A DNA stretch of 64,000 nt from Streptomyces sp. cf386 (lineage in GTDB: Bacteria; Actinomycetota; Actinomycetes; Streptomycetales; Streptomycetaceae), in assembly GCF_900103585.1 (NCBI RefSeq), contig NZ_FNHV01000009.1, forward strand, positions 154,052-218,051, in the 5' to 3' direction. Positions within the stretch are counted from its first letter, which is position 1. Each line of letters starts with the position of its first letter. This document shows positions 16,812 through 24,830 of the stretch, one piece after another. The position numbers and the translations under genes are program-made. The notes under the pieces were generated by a model. The model made no database searches. It saw nothing but the letters and a program-made list of their open reading frames with translations, and was not told where the DNA came from.

Positions 16812-16829
16812 GGAACTGGTATCAGTTCC
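16812..16829. promoter_or_regulatory. Palindrome upstream of the aldehyde dehydrogenase gene
   Basis: GGAACTGGTATCAGTTCC is an 18-bp inverted repeat with one mismatched pair. It differs from the KstR box in half-site and spacing and ends 48 nt before the ATG. It is probably an operator of a TetR-type repressor. Confidence 0.45.
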
Positions 16830-16835
16830 GTGTAT

Positions 16836-16850
16836 CTGATGGATCGTCAG
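16836..16850. promoter_or_regulatory. Shared palindrome CTGATG-N3-CGTCAG before the aldehyde dehydrogenase gene
   Basis: CTGATGGATCGTCAG differs by one base from the copy before cyp125. It lies 27 nt before the ATG at 16878. Confidence 0.5.
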
Positions 16851-16877
16851 AGTCGCGCTCAGGGGAGGCGGTCGGCC

Positions 16878-18335
16878 ATGACCGAGCTCGTGGAACACGG
16901 ACAGCTGTTCATCGGCGGGGAGTTGACCGACCCCTTGGGCAGGGACGTCATCGAGGTGATCTCGCCGCACACCGAAGAGGTCGTCGGACGCGTGCCGCAC
17001 GCCTCGCCGGCCGACGTCGACCGGGCGGTCGCGGTGGCGCGGAAGGCGTTCGACGAGGGGCCCTGGCCGCGGATGACCCTCGACGAACGGATCGAGGTCG
17101 TCTCACGGATCAAGGACGGAATCGCCGTACGGCACGAGGAGATCGCCCGCGTGATCTCCTCCGAGAACGGCTCCCCGTACTCCTGGAGCGTCCTCGCGCA
17201 GGCACTCGGCGCGATGATGGTGTGGGACGCGGCGATCACGGTCGCGCGGAACTTCACGTACGAGGAGCAGCGCGACGGCGTGCTGGGCAAGATCCTCGTG
17301 CGGCGCGAGCCGGTCGGGGTGGTGGCCGCCGTAGCGCCCTGGAACGTCCCGCAGTTCGTCGCCGCCGCCAAGCTCGCGCCCGCGCTGCTCACCGGGTGCA
17401 CGGTGGTCCTCAAGCCGTCGCCGGAGTCCCCGCTCGACGCCTACCTCCTCGCCGAGATCGCGAGGGACGCCGGGCTGCCGGAGGGCGTGCTGTCCATCCT
17501 CCCGGCGGACCGCGAGGTGAGCGAGTACCTGGTCGGGCACCCGAGGATCGACAAGGTCTCCTTCACGGGGTCGGTGGCGGCGGGCAAGCGCGTCATGGAG
17601 GTCGCCGCCCGCAATCTCACCCGCGTGACGCTGGAGTTGGGCGGCAAGTCGGCGGCCGTCGTCCTGCCGGACGCGGACGTCGAGGCGACCGTCGCCGGTG
17701 TCGTCCCGGCGGCCTGGATGAACAACGGCCAGGCCTGCGTGGCCCAGACCCGGATCCTGCTCCCGCGCTCCCGCTACGACGAGTTCGCCGAGGCCTTCGC
17801 CGCCGCGGCCGGCGCCCTGGTGGTCGGCGACCCGCTGGACCCGGCGACCCAGGTGGGCCCGCTGGTGGCGGAGCGGCAGCAGCGCAGGAACCTCGACTAC
17901 ATCCGCATCGGCCAGGAGGAGGGCGCGAAGATCCTGACCGGCGGCGGGCGTCCGGCTGGCCTGGAGAAGGGCTGGTACGTCGAGCCGACCCTCTTCGGGG
18001 ACGTCGACAACTCCATGCGGATCGCGCGCGAGGAGATCTTCGGCCCGGTGATCTGCCTCCTCCCGTACGGCGACGAGTCCGAGGCCGTGAAGATCGCGAA
18101 CGACTCCGACTACGGCCTCAGCGGCAGCGTCTGGACGGCGGACACGGCGCACGGCATCGAGATCGCCCGCCAGGTCCGCACCGGCACGTACTCGGTGAAC
18201 ACCTTCAGCCTGGACATGCTGGGCCCGTTCGGCGGCTACAAGAACTCCGGTCTGGGGCGGGAGTTCGGGCCCGAGGGCTTCGGCGAGTATCTGGAGCACA
18301 AGATGATCCACCTGCCCGCCGGCTGGGAGGCGTAG
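16878..18335 (+). CDS. NAD(P)-dependent aldehyde dehydrogenase
   Basis: The 485-residue protein is full length for the ALDH superfamily. It has the oxyanion Asn in APWNVPQF, the NAD-binding region FTGSVAAGKRVME, the general base Glu in LELGGKSA and the nucleophile Cys in NNGQACVAQTR. ATG 16878 has GGGGAGG upstream; the longer frame runs through the operator region. It is followed after 2 nt by a ferredoxin gene. It may oxidise the aldehyde formed when CYP125 attacks the steroid side chain, but the sequence itself does not show the substrate. Confidence 0.85.
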   Translation: MTELVEHGQLFIGGELTDPLGRDVIEVISPHTEEVVGRVPHASPADVDRAVAVARKAFDEGPWPRMTLDERIEVVSRIKDGIAVRHEEIARVISSENGSPYSWSVLAQALGAMMVWDAAITVARNFTYEEQRDGVLGKILVRREPVGVVAAVAPWNVPQFVAAAKLAPALLTGCTVVLKPSPESPLDAYLLAEIARDAGLPEGVLSILPADREVSEYLVGHPRIDKVSFTGSVAAGKRVMEVAARNLTRVTLELGGKSAAVVLPDADVEATVAGVVPAAWMNNGQACVAQTRILLPRSRYDEFAEAFAAAAGALVVGDPLDPATQVGPLVAERQQRRNLDYIRIGQEEGAKILTGGGRPAGLEKGWYVEPTLFGDVDNSMRIAREEIFGPVICLLPYGDESEAVKIANDSDYGLSGSVWTADTAHGIEIARQVRTGTYSVNTFSLDMLGPFGGYKNSGLGREFGPEGFGEYLEHKMIHLPAGWEA

Positions 18336-18337
18336 GG

Positions 18338-18571
18338 ATGGGCGACCGCTGGCACGTCGAGGTCGACCGGTCGGTGTGCATCGGCTCGGCGCAGTGCGTC
18401 CACCACGCCCCCGACGGCTTCCGCCTCGACACCGGCCGCCAGTCCCATCCTGCCGACCCGGAGACCGACGCGAACGAGAGCATCCTGGCCGCGGCGGAGA
18501 GCTGCCCGGTGGAGGCGATCGTGATCACGCTGCTGGGGAGCGGGGAGCCGGTGTTCCCGCCGGAGGAGTAA
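18338..18571 (+). CDS. [3Fe-4S]-type ferredoxin, likely P450 partner
   Basis: The 77-residue protein has Cys spacing C-x5-C (CIGSAQC) followed by SCPVEAI, the three-cysteine pattern of Streptomyces P450-linked ferredoxins. It starts 2 nt after the aldehyde dehydrogenase stop, so it is co-transcribed. The window has one P450 (cyp125), which makes this its obvious electron donor. No ferredoxin reductase is seen. Confidence 0.85.
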   Translation: MGDRWHVEVDRSVCIGSAQCVHHAPDGFRLDTGRQSHPADPETDANESILAAAESCPVEAIVITLLGSGEPVFPPEE

Positions 18572-18664
18572 TCCGGAGGAGTGGCCCGAGGAGTAAGTAA
18601 TTACTCCAGAAAAATCCGTTTTGGGGGGTTCATTTCCGGGCGGATGTTCTATTCTGGAAGTCGG

Positions 18665-18864
18665 CCTACGGGACGAGTGAGGGAGTCCGAACCGGAGTAG
18701 CCGACTCTGGCGAGAAGCAGACGGTTTCCGCTGGGGCCGACATCGACGGTCCGGGCTGAGAGGCCGGAAGGCAGCAGTCAGGCCGGAAGGCGACCCCCGG
18801 AACCTGATCCGGACCATACCGGCGAAGGGAACCCGTCTCGTAGGTCCTTTCTGTGCCCTACGAG
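18665..18864 (+). ncRNA. TPP riboswitch without a thiamine gene downstream
   Basis: The conserved core is complete: GGCTGAGAGG near 18740-18750 and AACCTGATCC, GGACCATACCGGCGAAGGGA at 18791-18830. P1 pairs 18665-18677 with 18832-18844 (12 of 13 pairs), P2 pairs GGGAGTC with GACCCCC, and P3 pairs CCGAACCG with CGGTCCGG around an enlarged arm. An alternative 8-bp hairpin CTCGTAGG (18837-18844)/CCTACGAG (18857-18864) competes with P1, as in an off-switch. The next plus-strand gene is a glycosyltransferase 0.84 kb away, and kstR lies on the other strand directly after the hairpin. The hairpin may also serve as the kstR terminator. Confidence 0.88.
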
Positions 18865-18874
18865 GCCCGAGGCC

Positions 18875-19496
18875 CTACTCGCGCCCCTCCGGGTTCGTCA
18901 GGTCGATCAACCGGCACACCGTCTCGATGTCGATCTTCACCTGGGCGATGGAGGCGCGGCCCGACAGCCAGGTGATCAGCGCCGAGTGCCAGGTGTGCTC
19001 GATCACCCGAACGGCGGAGAGCTGCTCGGGCGTCGGATTCTCCAGGCCCATCGCGTCCAGGATGATCACCGTGGTCTGCCGGGAGACCTGGTCGACCTCG
19101 GGGGAGACGCTGCGGTCGGCGAAGGTCAGGGCGCGGACCATGGCGTCGGCCAGGTGGGGTTCGCGCTGCAGGGCACGGAAGGCGCGCATCAGGGTCTCCG
19201 CGACCCGCTCCGCCGCCGTCTCCCCCTGCGGCGGCTTCTTCCGCAGCGTGCCGTGCATGTGCTCCAGCTGGTCCTGCATCGTGGCCACCAGCAGATGCAC
19301 CTTGGACGGGAAGTAGCGGTACAGCGTGCCCAGCGCCACCTGCGAGGACTCCGCGACCTCCCGCATCTGCACGGCGTCGAAACCGCCCCGGCTGGCGAGC
19401 TGCGCACTGGCGTGCAGGATGCGTCGGCGACGGGCCTCCTGCCGCTCGGTGAGAGGCGGTGAGGCGGGGCTCGCGCTACTGGCTTCCGCAGGCATG
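18875..19496 (-). CDS. kstR: TetR-family repressor of steroid catabolism, KstR-like
   Basis: About 206 residues from ATG 19496. The N-terminal helix-turn-helix reads RRRRILHASAQLASRGGFDAV then QMREVAESSQVALGTLYRYFPSKVHLL, very close to mycobacterial KstR in the recognition helix and in the SEVDQV and ERVAxTLMRAFRALQREPHL-like ligand domain. KstR releases DNA on binding a steroid CoA thioester. A perfect TnnAACnnGTTnnA box lies upstream at 19638, which suggests autoregulation. An alternative start at 19582 would add 29 residues without a clear ribosome site. Confidence 0.87.
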
Positions 19497-19637
19497 GATC
19501 CCGTTCCGTGACAGTCGGTGAGGGTGAGTGACCGGACAGAGCATGCCAGGGTGTCGGTCGTGGCGTGAATCACCTGATCCATCGCTCACAGCGGCGCTAC
19601 CTGCCGGTAGATTCAGAGCCTCTTGAACGATCAAGTC

Positions 19638-19651
19638 TGAAACTTGTTCTA
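19638..19651. promoter_or_regulatory. KstR box between kstR and the glycosyltransferase operon
   Basis: TGAAACTTGTTCTA fits TnnAACnnGTTnnA exactly. It lies upstream of kstR and 54 nt upstream of the divergent glycosyltransferase start, so it could act on either. A second short inverted repeat, CTTGA-ACGA-TCAAG (19622-19635), is just beside it. Confidence 0.7.
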
Positions 19652-19705
19652 GATTAGCGTCCCGGCGTAATCTCGCGGGACAGAGCAGGGAGAAGGGGGT
19701 CCGGA

Positions 19706-21139
19706 GTGACCGCTGAGGCCAGGGAGGCCGGGTCCCCGGAGGGCCTTGCCGCCGACGGCGAGCGACCGCTCGGCATCGCGCTTCTCACCTATAAAGGGAA
19801 CCCGTTCTGCGGCGGTCAGGGTGTCTACGTACGGCACCTCTCGCGCGAGCTGGCCCGCCTCGGCCATCGCGTCGAGGTCATCGGCTCCCAGCCCTACCCC
19901 GTCCTCGACGAGGGCGCGGATTACGCCGACCGCCTCACCCTCACCGAACTCCCCAGCCTCGACCTCTACCGCCAGCCCGACCCCTTCCGCACCCCGGGGC
20001 GCGACGAGTACCGCGACTGGATCGACGCGCTCGAAGTGGGGACGATGTGGACGGGCGGCTTCCCCGAGCCGCTGACCTTCTCGCTCCGCGCCCGCCGCCA
20101 TCTGCGCGCCCGGCGCGGCGAGTTCGACGTAGTGCACGACAACCAGACCCTCGGCTACGGCCTGTTGGGCGACGTCGGCGCCCCCCTCGTCACCACCATC
20201 CACCACCCCATCACCGTCGACCGCCAACTGGAGCTGGACGCGGCGCAGGGCTGGCAGCGCCGGATGTCGGTCCGCCGCTGGTACGCGTTCACACGGATGC
20301 AGAAGCGCGTCGCGCGCCGGCTGCCGTCGGTGCTGACCGTGTCGGGCACCTCCCGCGCCGAGATCGTCGACCACCTCGGCGTCCGGCAGGACCGTATCCA
20401 CGTGGTCCACATCGGCGCGGACACGGACCTTTTCTCGCCGGATCCGTCGGTACCGCGGATACCGGGCCGCATCGTCACGACGTCCAGCGCCGACGTCCCG
20501 CTGAAGGGCCTGGTCTTCCTCGTCGAGGCGCTCGCCAAGGTCCGCACCGAGCACCCCGACGCCCATCTCGTCGTCGTCGGCAAGCGGCCCGAGGAGGGCC
20601 CGGTCGCGCAGACCATCGAGCGGTACGGCCTCGAAGGCGCCGTCGAGTTCGTCAAGGGCATCTCCGACGCCGAACTCGTCGACCTCGTGCGCTCGGCACA
20701 GGTGGCGTGCGTACCGTCGCTCTACGAAGGCTTCTCCCTGCCGGCCGCCGAGGCCATGGCCACCGGGACGCCGCTCGTCGCCACGACCGGCGGGGCGATT
20801 CCCGAGGTCGCCGGCCGGGACGGCGAGACGTGCCTGGCGGTGCCGCCCGGCGACGCGGGGGCGCTGGCCGCCGGCCTGAACCGGCTGCTGGGGGACGAGG
20901 AGTTGCGGGCACGGCTCGGTTCCGCGGGACGCGAGCGCGTGCTGCGGCACTTCACCTGGGCCCGCGCCGCCGAGGGCACCGTGGCCCGCTACCGCGAGGC
21001 GATGGACATGGCGCGCAGCTCCGCCGCTCCGGCCGCCGATCGCTCCGCGCCCCAGACCCCCAGCCGCTCCGCGGCCCCCGCAGGGGCTGCACCCACCGTC
21101 GTTGAAGGCGCCAACTCCGAAAGCAGGGCCACGTGCTGA
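19706..21139 (+). CDS. Glycosyltransferase family 4 (GT-B) enzyme
   Basis: The 477-residue protein has the N-domain glycine loop GGQGVYVRHLSREL and the C-domain donor site with PSLYEGFSLPAAEAMATGTPLVAT (in two motifs, EGFSLPAAEAM and GTPLVAT), the E-x7-E-like retaining GT4 motif. The tail after residue 435 is Ala/Ser/Pro-rich and disordered. It starts at GTG 19706 with GGGG/GGAG before it. It overlaps the following methyltransferase gene by 7 nt and a GTGA overlap follows, so three genes form a tight operon. The sugar and acceptor are unknown. Confidence 0.82.
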   Translation: MTAEAREAGSPEGLAADGERPLGIALLTYKGNPFCGGQGVYVRHLSRELARLGHRVEVIGSQPYPVLDEGADYADRLTLTELPSLDLYRQPDPFRTPGRDEYRDWIDALEVGTMWTGGFPEPLTFSLRARRHLRARRGEFDVVHDNQTLGYGLLGDVGAPLVTTIHHPITVDRQLELDAAQGWQRRMSVRRWYAFTRMQKRVARRLPSVLTVSGTSRAEIVDHLGVRQDRIHVVHIGADTDLFSPDPSVPRIPGRIVTTSSADVPLKGLVFLVEALAKVRTEHPDAHLVVVGKRPEEGPVAQTIERYGLEGAVEFVKGISDAELVDLVRSAQVACVPSLYEGFSLPAAEAMATGTPLVATTGGAIPEVAGRDGETCLAVPPGDAGALAAGLNRLLGDEELRARLGSAGRERVLRHFTWARAAEGTVARYREAMDMARSSAAPAADRSAPQTPSRSAAPAGAAPTVVEGANSESRATC

Positions 21140-21867
21140 CCGTCGACTTCTCCCGGTTCCCGCTCGCCCCGGGCGACCGTGTCCTGGACCTCGGCTGCGG
21201 TGCCGGACGGCACGCGTTCGAGTGCTACCGGCGCGGTGCCCAGGTCGTGGCGCTGGACCAGAACGGTGAGGAGATCCGCGAGGTCGCCAAGTGGTTCGCG
21301 GCGATGAAGGAGGCGGGCGAGGCCCCCGAGGGCGCGACCGCCACGGCGATGGAGGGCGACGCGCTCGCCCTCCCCTTCCCGGACGAGTCCTTCGACGTCG
21401 TGATCATCTCCGAGGTGATGGAGCACATCCCGGACGACAAGGGCGTACTCGCCGAGATGGTCCGGGTGCTCAGGCCCGGCGGCCGTATCGCCATCACCGT
21501 CCCGCGCTACGGCCCCGAGAAGGTCTGCTGGACGCTCTCCGACGCCTACCACGAGGTCGAGGGCGGCCACATCCGCATCTACAAAGCGGACGAGCTGCTG
21601 GCGAAGATCCGCGAGGCGGGCCTGAAGCCGTACGGCACCCACCACGCGCACGCTCTCCACTCCCCGTACTGGTGGCTGAAGTGCGCGTTCGGCGTCGACA
21701 ACGACAAGGCGCTGCCGGTACGGGCGTACCACAAGCTGCTGGTCTGGGACATCATGAAGAAACCGCTGGCCACCCGGGTCGCCGAACAGGCGCTGAACCC
21801 GCTGATCGGCAAGAGCTTCGTGGCGTACGCGACCAAGCCGCACCTTCCGGCGGTGGACGCCCGGTGA
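21133..21867 (+). CDS. Class I SAM-dependent methyltransferase
   Basis: The 244-residue protein has SAM motif I VLDLGCGAGRHAFE, the acidic residue in VVALDQNGEE, motif II FDVVIISEVMEHIP and motif III VLRPGGRIAITVP. It is UbiE/Coq5-like in length and order but the substrate is unknown. It begins at GTG 21133 inside the end of the glycosyltransferase gene and ends with a GTGA overlap into the next gene. It may modify the product of the adjacent glycosyltransferase. Confidence 0.82.
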   Translation: MLTVDFSRFPLAPGDRVLDLGCGAGRHAFECYRRGAQVVALDQNGEEIREVAKWFAAMKEAGEAPEGATATAMEGDALALPFPDESFDVVIISEVMEHIPDDKGVLAEMVRVLRPGGRIAITVPRYGPEKVCWTLSDAYHEVEGGHIRIYKADELLAKIREAGLKPYGTHHAHALHSPYWWLKCAFGVDNDKALPVRAYHKLLVWDIMKKPLATRVAEQALNPLIGKSFVAYATKPHLPAVDAR

Positions 21868-22934
21868 CCACTCCCCGGACAGAACACCTCGTCCTGCCCG
21901 GGGTCCTCACCGCCGAGCAGGCTGCCGCGACCGTGGCGGGGATCCTCGCCGTGCAGCGGGAGGACGGGGCGATCCCGTGGTTCCGCGGGCACCACCTCGA
22001 CCCGTGGGACCACGTCGAGGCGGCGATGGCGCTGGACGCGGCCGGTGAGCACGCCGCCGCCGAGCGGGCGTACACCTGGCTGGCGACGCACCAGAACGAC
22101 GACGGCTCCTGGTACGCCGCCTACGCGGACGGGGCCTTCGACGACGTCACCGACACCGGCCGCGAGACCAACTTCGTCGCCTACATCGCCGTAGGCGTCT
22201 GGCACCACTACCTCTCCACCGGCGACGACACGTTCCTGGACCGCATGTGGCCGTCCGTCTACGCCGCGATCGAGTTCGTCCTGAAGCTCCAGCAGCCGGG
22301 CGGGCAGATCGGCTGGCGGCGCGACGACGACGGGACACCGACGGCGGACGCCCTGCTGACGGGTTCCTCCTCGATCCACCACGCGCTGCGGTGCGCGCTG
22401 GCCATCGCCGAGCAGCGGGAAGAGGCGCAGCCGGACTGGGAGTTGGCGGCGGGGGCGTTGCGGCATGCGATCCGCCGGCACCCGGAGCGGTTCCTGGACA
22501 AGGACCGCTACTCCATGGACTGGTACTACCCGGTGCTGGGCGGGGCGTTGACCGGCGCGGAGGCCAAGTCCCGTATGGAGGAGGGCTGGGAGCGGTTCGT
22601 CGTTCCCGGGCTCGGGGTGCGGTGTGTCGTGCCGAATCCGTGGGTGACGGGGGGCGAGTCCGCGGAACTCGCCCTGGCTCTCTGGGCGATGGGCGAGTCC
22701 GATCGGGCGCTGGAGATCCTGCAGTCGATCCAGCATCTGCGGGACGCGGAGAGCGGGCTCTACTGGACGGGGTACGTCTTCGAGGACGACGCGATCTGGC
22801 CGCGGGAGCTGACCACTTGGACGGCGGGGTCGTTGGTGTTGGCCGTTGCCGCGCTGGGTGGGGATGAGGCGACGTGTGCGGTGTTCGGTGGGGATCGCCT
22901 GCCGGCTGGGCTGGACCCGGACTGTTGCGCCTGA
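21864..22934 (+). CDS. (alpha/alpha)6-barrel protein, prenyltransferase-like annotation, possibly a glycosidase
   Basis: The 356-residue protein starts at GTG 21864. Helix-hairpin repeats such as VQREDGAIPWFRG, HQNDDGSWYAAY and RETNFVAYIAVGVWHHYLSTGD run throughout. Databases usually label such proteins prenyltransferase, but the pattern YLSTGDDTFLDRMWPSVYAAIEF and the acidic YSMDWYYPVLGG segment look more like six-hairpin glycosidases. No signal peptide. As third gene of an operon with a glycosyltransferase and a methyltransferase it could trim or bind a glycoconjugate. The function is not known. Confidence 0.7.
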   Translation: MTTPRTEHLVLPGVLTAEQAAATVAGILAVQREDGAIPWFRGHHLDPWDHVEAAMALDAAGEHAAAERAYTWLATHQNDDGSWYAAYADGAFDDVTDTGRETNFVAYIAVGVWHHYLSTGDDTFLDRMWPSVYAAIEFVLKLQQPGGQIGWRRDDDGTPTADALLTGSSSIHHALRCALAIAEQREEAQPDWELAAGALRHAIRRHPERFLDKDRYSMDWYYPVLGGALTGAEAKSRMEEGWERFVVPGLGVRCVVPNPWVTGGESAELALALWAMGESDRALEILQSIQHLRDAESGLYWTGYVFEDDAIWPRELTTWTAGSLVLAVAALGGDEATCAVFGGDRLPAGLDPDCCA

Positions 22935-22960
22935 GAGCTCGGGTGGTTCCGTTGCATGGC

Positions 22961-23014
22961 GGGTGCGGGTTCCGTTGTGGCCGGTCGCGCAGTTCCCCGC
23001 GCCCCTAGGTGGGC
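22961..23014. repeat. Dispersed Streptomyces repeat, copy 2
   Basis: The text GGTGCGGGTTCCGTTGTGG, then CCGGTCGCGCAGTTCCCCG and CGCCCCTAGG, matches copy 1 (10098-10148) at nearly every base in the same order. It fills the gap between convergent gene ends, where such elements usually lie. Confidence 0.7.
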
Positions 23015-23015
23015 T

Positions 23016-23309
23016 TCAGTGGCGGTGTACTCGATTGGCGATCGCATGGCCGATGAACAAGTACACCACCGCCGCCAGGCCGTACCCGGCGACCACTCGC
23101 GCCCACTCCTCGTCGAACGTGAACAGGTCGTGGGACCAACCCGCCAGCCAGCGGGCCGCGTCGTGGACGAACTGGACGAAGTCGTTCGCTCGGTTGGCGT
23201 CCAGTAGGTACATCAGGATCCACAGGCCCAGGATGACGGCCATGACATCGGCGATGATCGCTATGACCGTGCCGGCCTGATTGGCGCCGTTGCGATATTG
23301 AGGGGACAT
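23016..23309 (-). CDS. Small membrane protein with two helices
   Basis: 97 residues from ATG 23309 (GGGAGGGC upstream). Helix 1 is GTVIAIIADVMAVILGLWILMYLLDA, helix 2 VVAGYGLAAVVYLFIGHAIA, separated by an amphipathic part with WLAGWSHDLF. It resembles small Streptomyces membrane proteins of unknown role. The frame starting at 23402 lacks a start signal. It is monocistronic and convergent with the alpha-barrel gene across the repeat. Confidence 0.7.
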   Translation of the reverse strand: MSPQYRNGANQAGTVIAIIADVMAVILGLWILMYLLDANRANDFVQFVHDAARWLAGWSHDLFTFDEEWARVVAGYGLAAVVYLFIGHAIANRVHRH

Positions 23310-23412
23310 GCCCTCCCGGGTAGCCCGGTCGGCGTGGCTCAAACCGGGTGGCCTGAGCCCCAACGGGTTGCTGCGTTCAACTGGCCTTCCCGGTACGGTC
23401 ATTCGCCCGTCA

Positions 23413-23696
23413 ACATGGTCACCGGCGATCCTCTGAGGGACCTACGTCTCGGTCTCCGGCCTCTTCACGGTCCGCAGAGACGGCGAGGACGTCGTCCTGC
23501 CGCCCGCTACGGCAGTGGCGAGCCGCGCCCACAGATGAAGATCACCCGCGAGGGGGCCTGGGTCCGCGAGGAGGAGTTCCGCGTCGACAGCTTCTCGGTG
23601 GAGGAGGAGTTCCCGGCGACGTGCCTGGGCAGGGTGCGCACCTGGAACGGCACGACGGGCGAGCTGACGCTGGACCCGATCTCGGTCTTCCAGTGA
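23413..23696 (+). pseudogene. Frameshifted remnant of a small protein gene
   Basis: Two protein-like pieces lie in different frames. The first reads TYVSVSGLFTVRRDGEDVVL..ATAV and stops at an in-frame TGA near 23535. The second reads MKITREGAWVREEEFRV...GRVRTWNGTTGELTLDPISVF and ends at 23696. Together they look like one gene of about 90 codons broken by a frameshift. I do not recognise the family. It may instead be a chance open frame. Confidence 0.35.
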
Positions 23697-23711
23697 ATAT
23701 GAGCCGGGACG

Positions 23712-24722
23712 CTACGAGTTGAGCTCGGAAAGCACACGCAGGGTGTGCGGATCGGGCGAGAGGACCAGCAGATCCGTCACCGGCCCCTTCCGCCACAACT
23801 CCAGCCGCTCGGCGATGCGTTCACGCGGCCCGACGAGGGAGATCTCGTCGGCGAAGGCGTCGGGAACGGCGAGCACGGCCTCGTCCCGACGCCCGTCCAG
23901 GAACAGCCGCTGAATCCGGCGGGCTTCTTCCTCGTACCCCATGCGCGCCATGAGATCGGCGTGGAAGTTGCGGGCGGCGTGGCCCATACCGCCGATGTAG
24001 AAGCCGAGCATGACCTTGACGGGGAGAAGCCCTTCCGCCACGTCATCGCAGACCTGGACACGCGCCATGGGGGCGACGAGGAAGTCCTCGGGAAGTTCAC
24101 GGACCACCTCCCCGTACACCTCCGGCCTGCTCGGCGACCAGTACAACGGCAGCCACCCGTCGGCGATCCGCGTCGTCTGGGCGACGTTCTTCGGTCCCTC
24201 TGCGCCGAGGAGGACGGGAAGGTCGGGACGCAGGGGATGGGTGATCGACTTCAGGGCCTTGCCGATGCCGGTGGCGTCCGGGCCGTGATACGGGTGGGAG
24301 TGAAACCGCCCGTCGAGCTCCACGGGCGCCTCGCGCCTGAGCACTTGCCGTACGACATCGACGTACTCCCGCGTCGCGGTCAGCGGCGACTTCGGGAACG
24401 GCCGCCCGTACCACCCCTCCACCACCTGCGGCCCCGACAGCCCGAGCCCCAGCATCATGCGGCCGCCGGAGAGGTGGTCGAGGGTGAGGGCGTGCATGGC
24501 GGTGGTGGTGGGGGAGCGGGCGGCCATCTGGGCAACGGCCGTACCCAGCTTGATCCTTGAGGTCCGCGCGGCGATCCAGGTGAGCGGTGTGAAGGCATCG
24601 GACCCCCAGGACTCGGCGGTCCACACGGAGTCATAGCCGAGCCGCTCGGCCTCCTGGGCGAGGGGAAGGTGGTCCGCGGAGGGGCCGCGCCCCCAGTAGC
24701 CGAGTGCGAGCCCGAGCCGCAT
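23712..24722 (-). CDS. LLM-class F420-dependent oxidoreductase
   Basis: The 336-residue protein has the luciferase-like TIM barrel. It opens MRLGLALGYWG, with EAERLGYDSVWTAESWGSDA, the LDHLSGGRMMLGLGLSGPQVVEGWYG block and late TDLLVLSPD. This text resembles an F420-dependent enzyme in the mycobacterial steroid gene region (from memory, the Rv3520c type). ATG 24722 has AGGAGG upstream. A degenerate copy of the shared CTGAYG-N3-CGTCAG palindrome overlaps its promoter, tying it to the other steroid genes. The substrate is not evident from sequence. Confidence 0.8.
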   Translation of the reverse strand: MRLGLALGYWGRGPSADHLPLAQEAERLGYDSVWTAESWGSDAFTPLTWIAARTSRIKLGTAVAQMAARSPTTTAMHALTLDHLSGGRMMLGLGLSGPQVVEGWYGRPFPKSPLTATREYVDVVRQVLRREAPVELDGRFHSHPYHGPDATGIGKALKSITHPLRPDLPVLLGAEGPKNVAQTTRIADGWLPLYWSPSRPEVYGEVVRELPEDFLVAPMARVQVCDDVAEGLLPVKVMLGFYIGGMGHAARNFHADLMARMGYEEEARRIQRLFLDGRRDEAVLAVPDAFADEISLVGPRERIAERLELWRKGPVTDLLVLSPDPHTLRVLSELNS

Positions 24723-24736
24723 ACGCCTGCCTCCTT

Positions 24737-24751
24737 CTGACGGCATGTCAG
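24737..24751. promoter_or_regulatory. Shared palindrome, degenerate copy, before the F420-type oxidoreductase gene
   Basis: CTGACGGCATGTCAG has the same length and outer arms as the three CTGATG-N3-CGTCAG copies. It starts 15 nt upstream of the ATG at 24722. Confidence 0.4.
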
Positions 24752-24782
24752 GTGGATCGGTCGGAGGGCGACTGTACGACAA

Positions 24783-24812
24783 CGGCCCCTCACCGGGAAG
24801 GGTGAGGGGCCG
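24783..24812 (-). terminator. Terminator of the DUF5336-type gene
   Basis: A perfect 12-bp stem, CGGCCCCTCACC (24783-24794) and GGTGAGGGGCCG (24801-24812) with a 6-nt loop, lies 19 nt after the stop of the minus-strand membrane protein gene. Confidence 0.75.
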
Positions 24813-24830
24813 TAGTACGGCTTCGGTTGC

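Noticed and set aside
18338..18864. TPP riboswitch as regulator of the ferredoxin/aldehyde dehydrogenase genes
   Set aside because: The riboswitch lies downstream of these genes on the same strand, so it cannot control them as a 5' leader.
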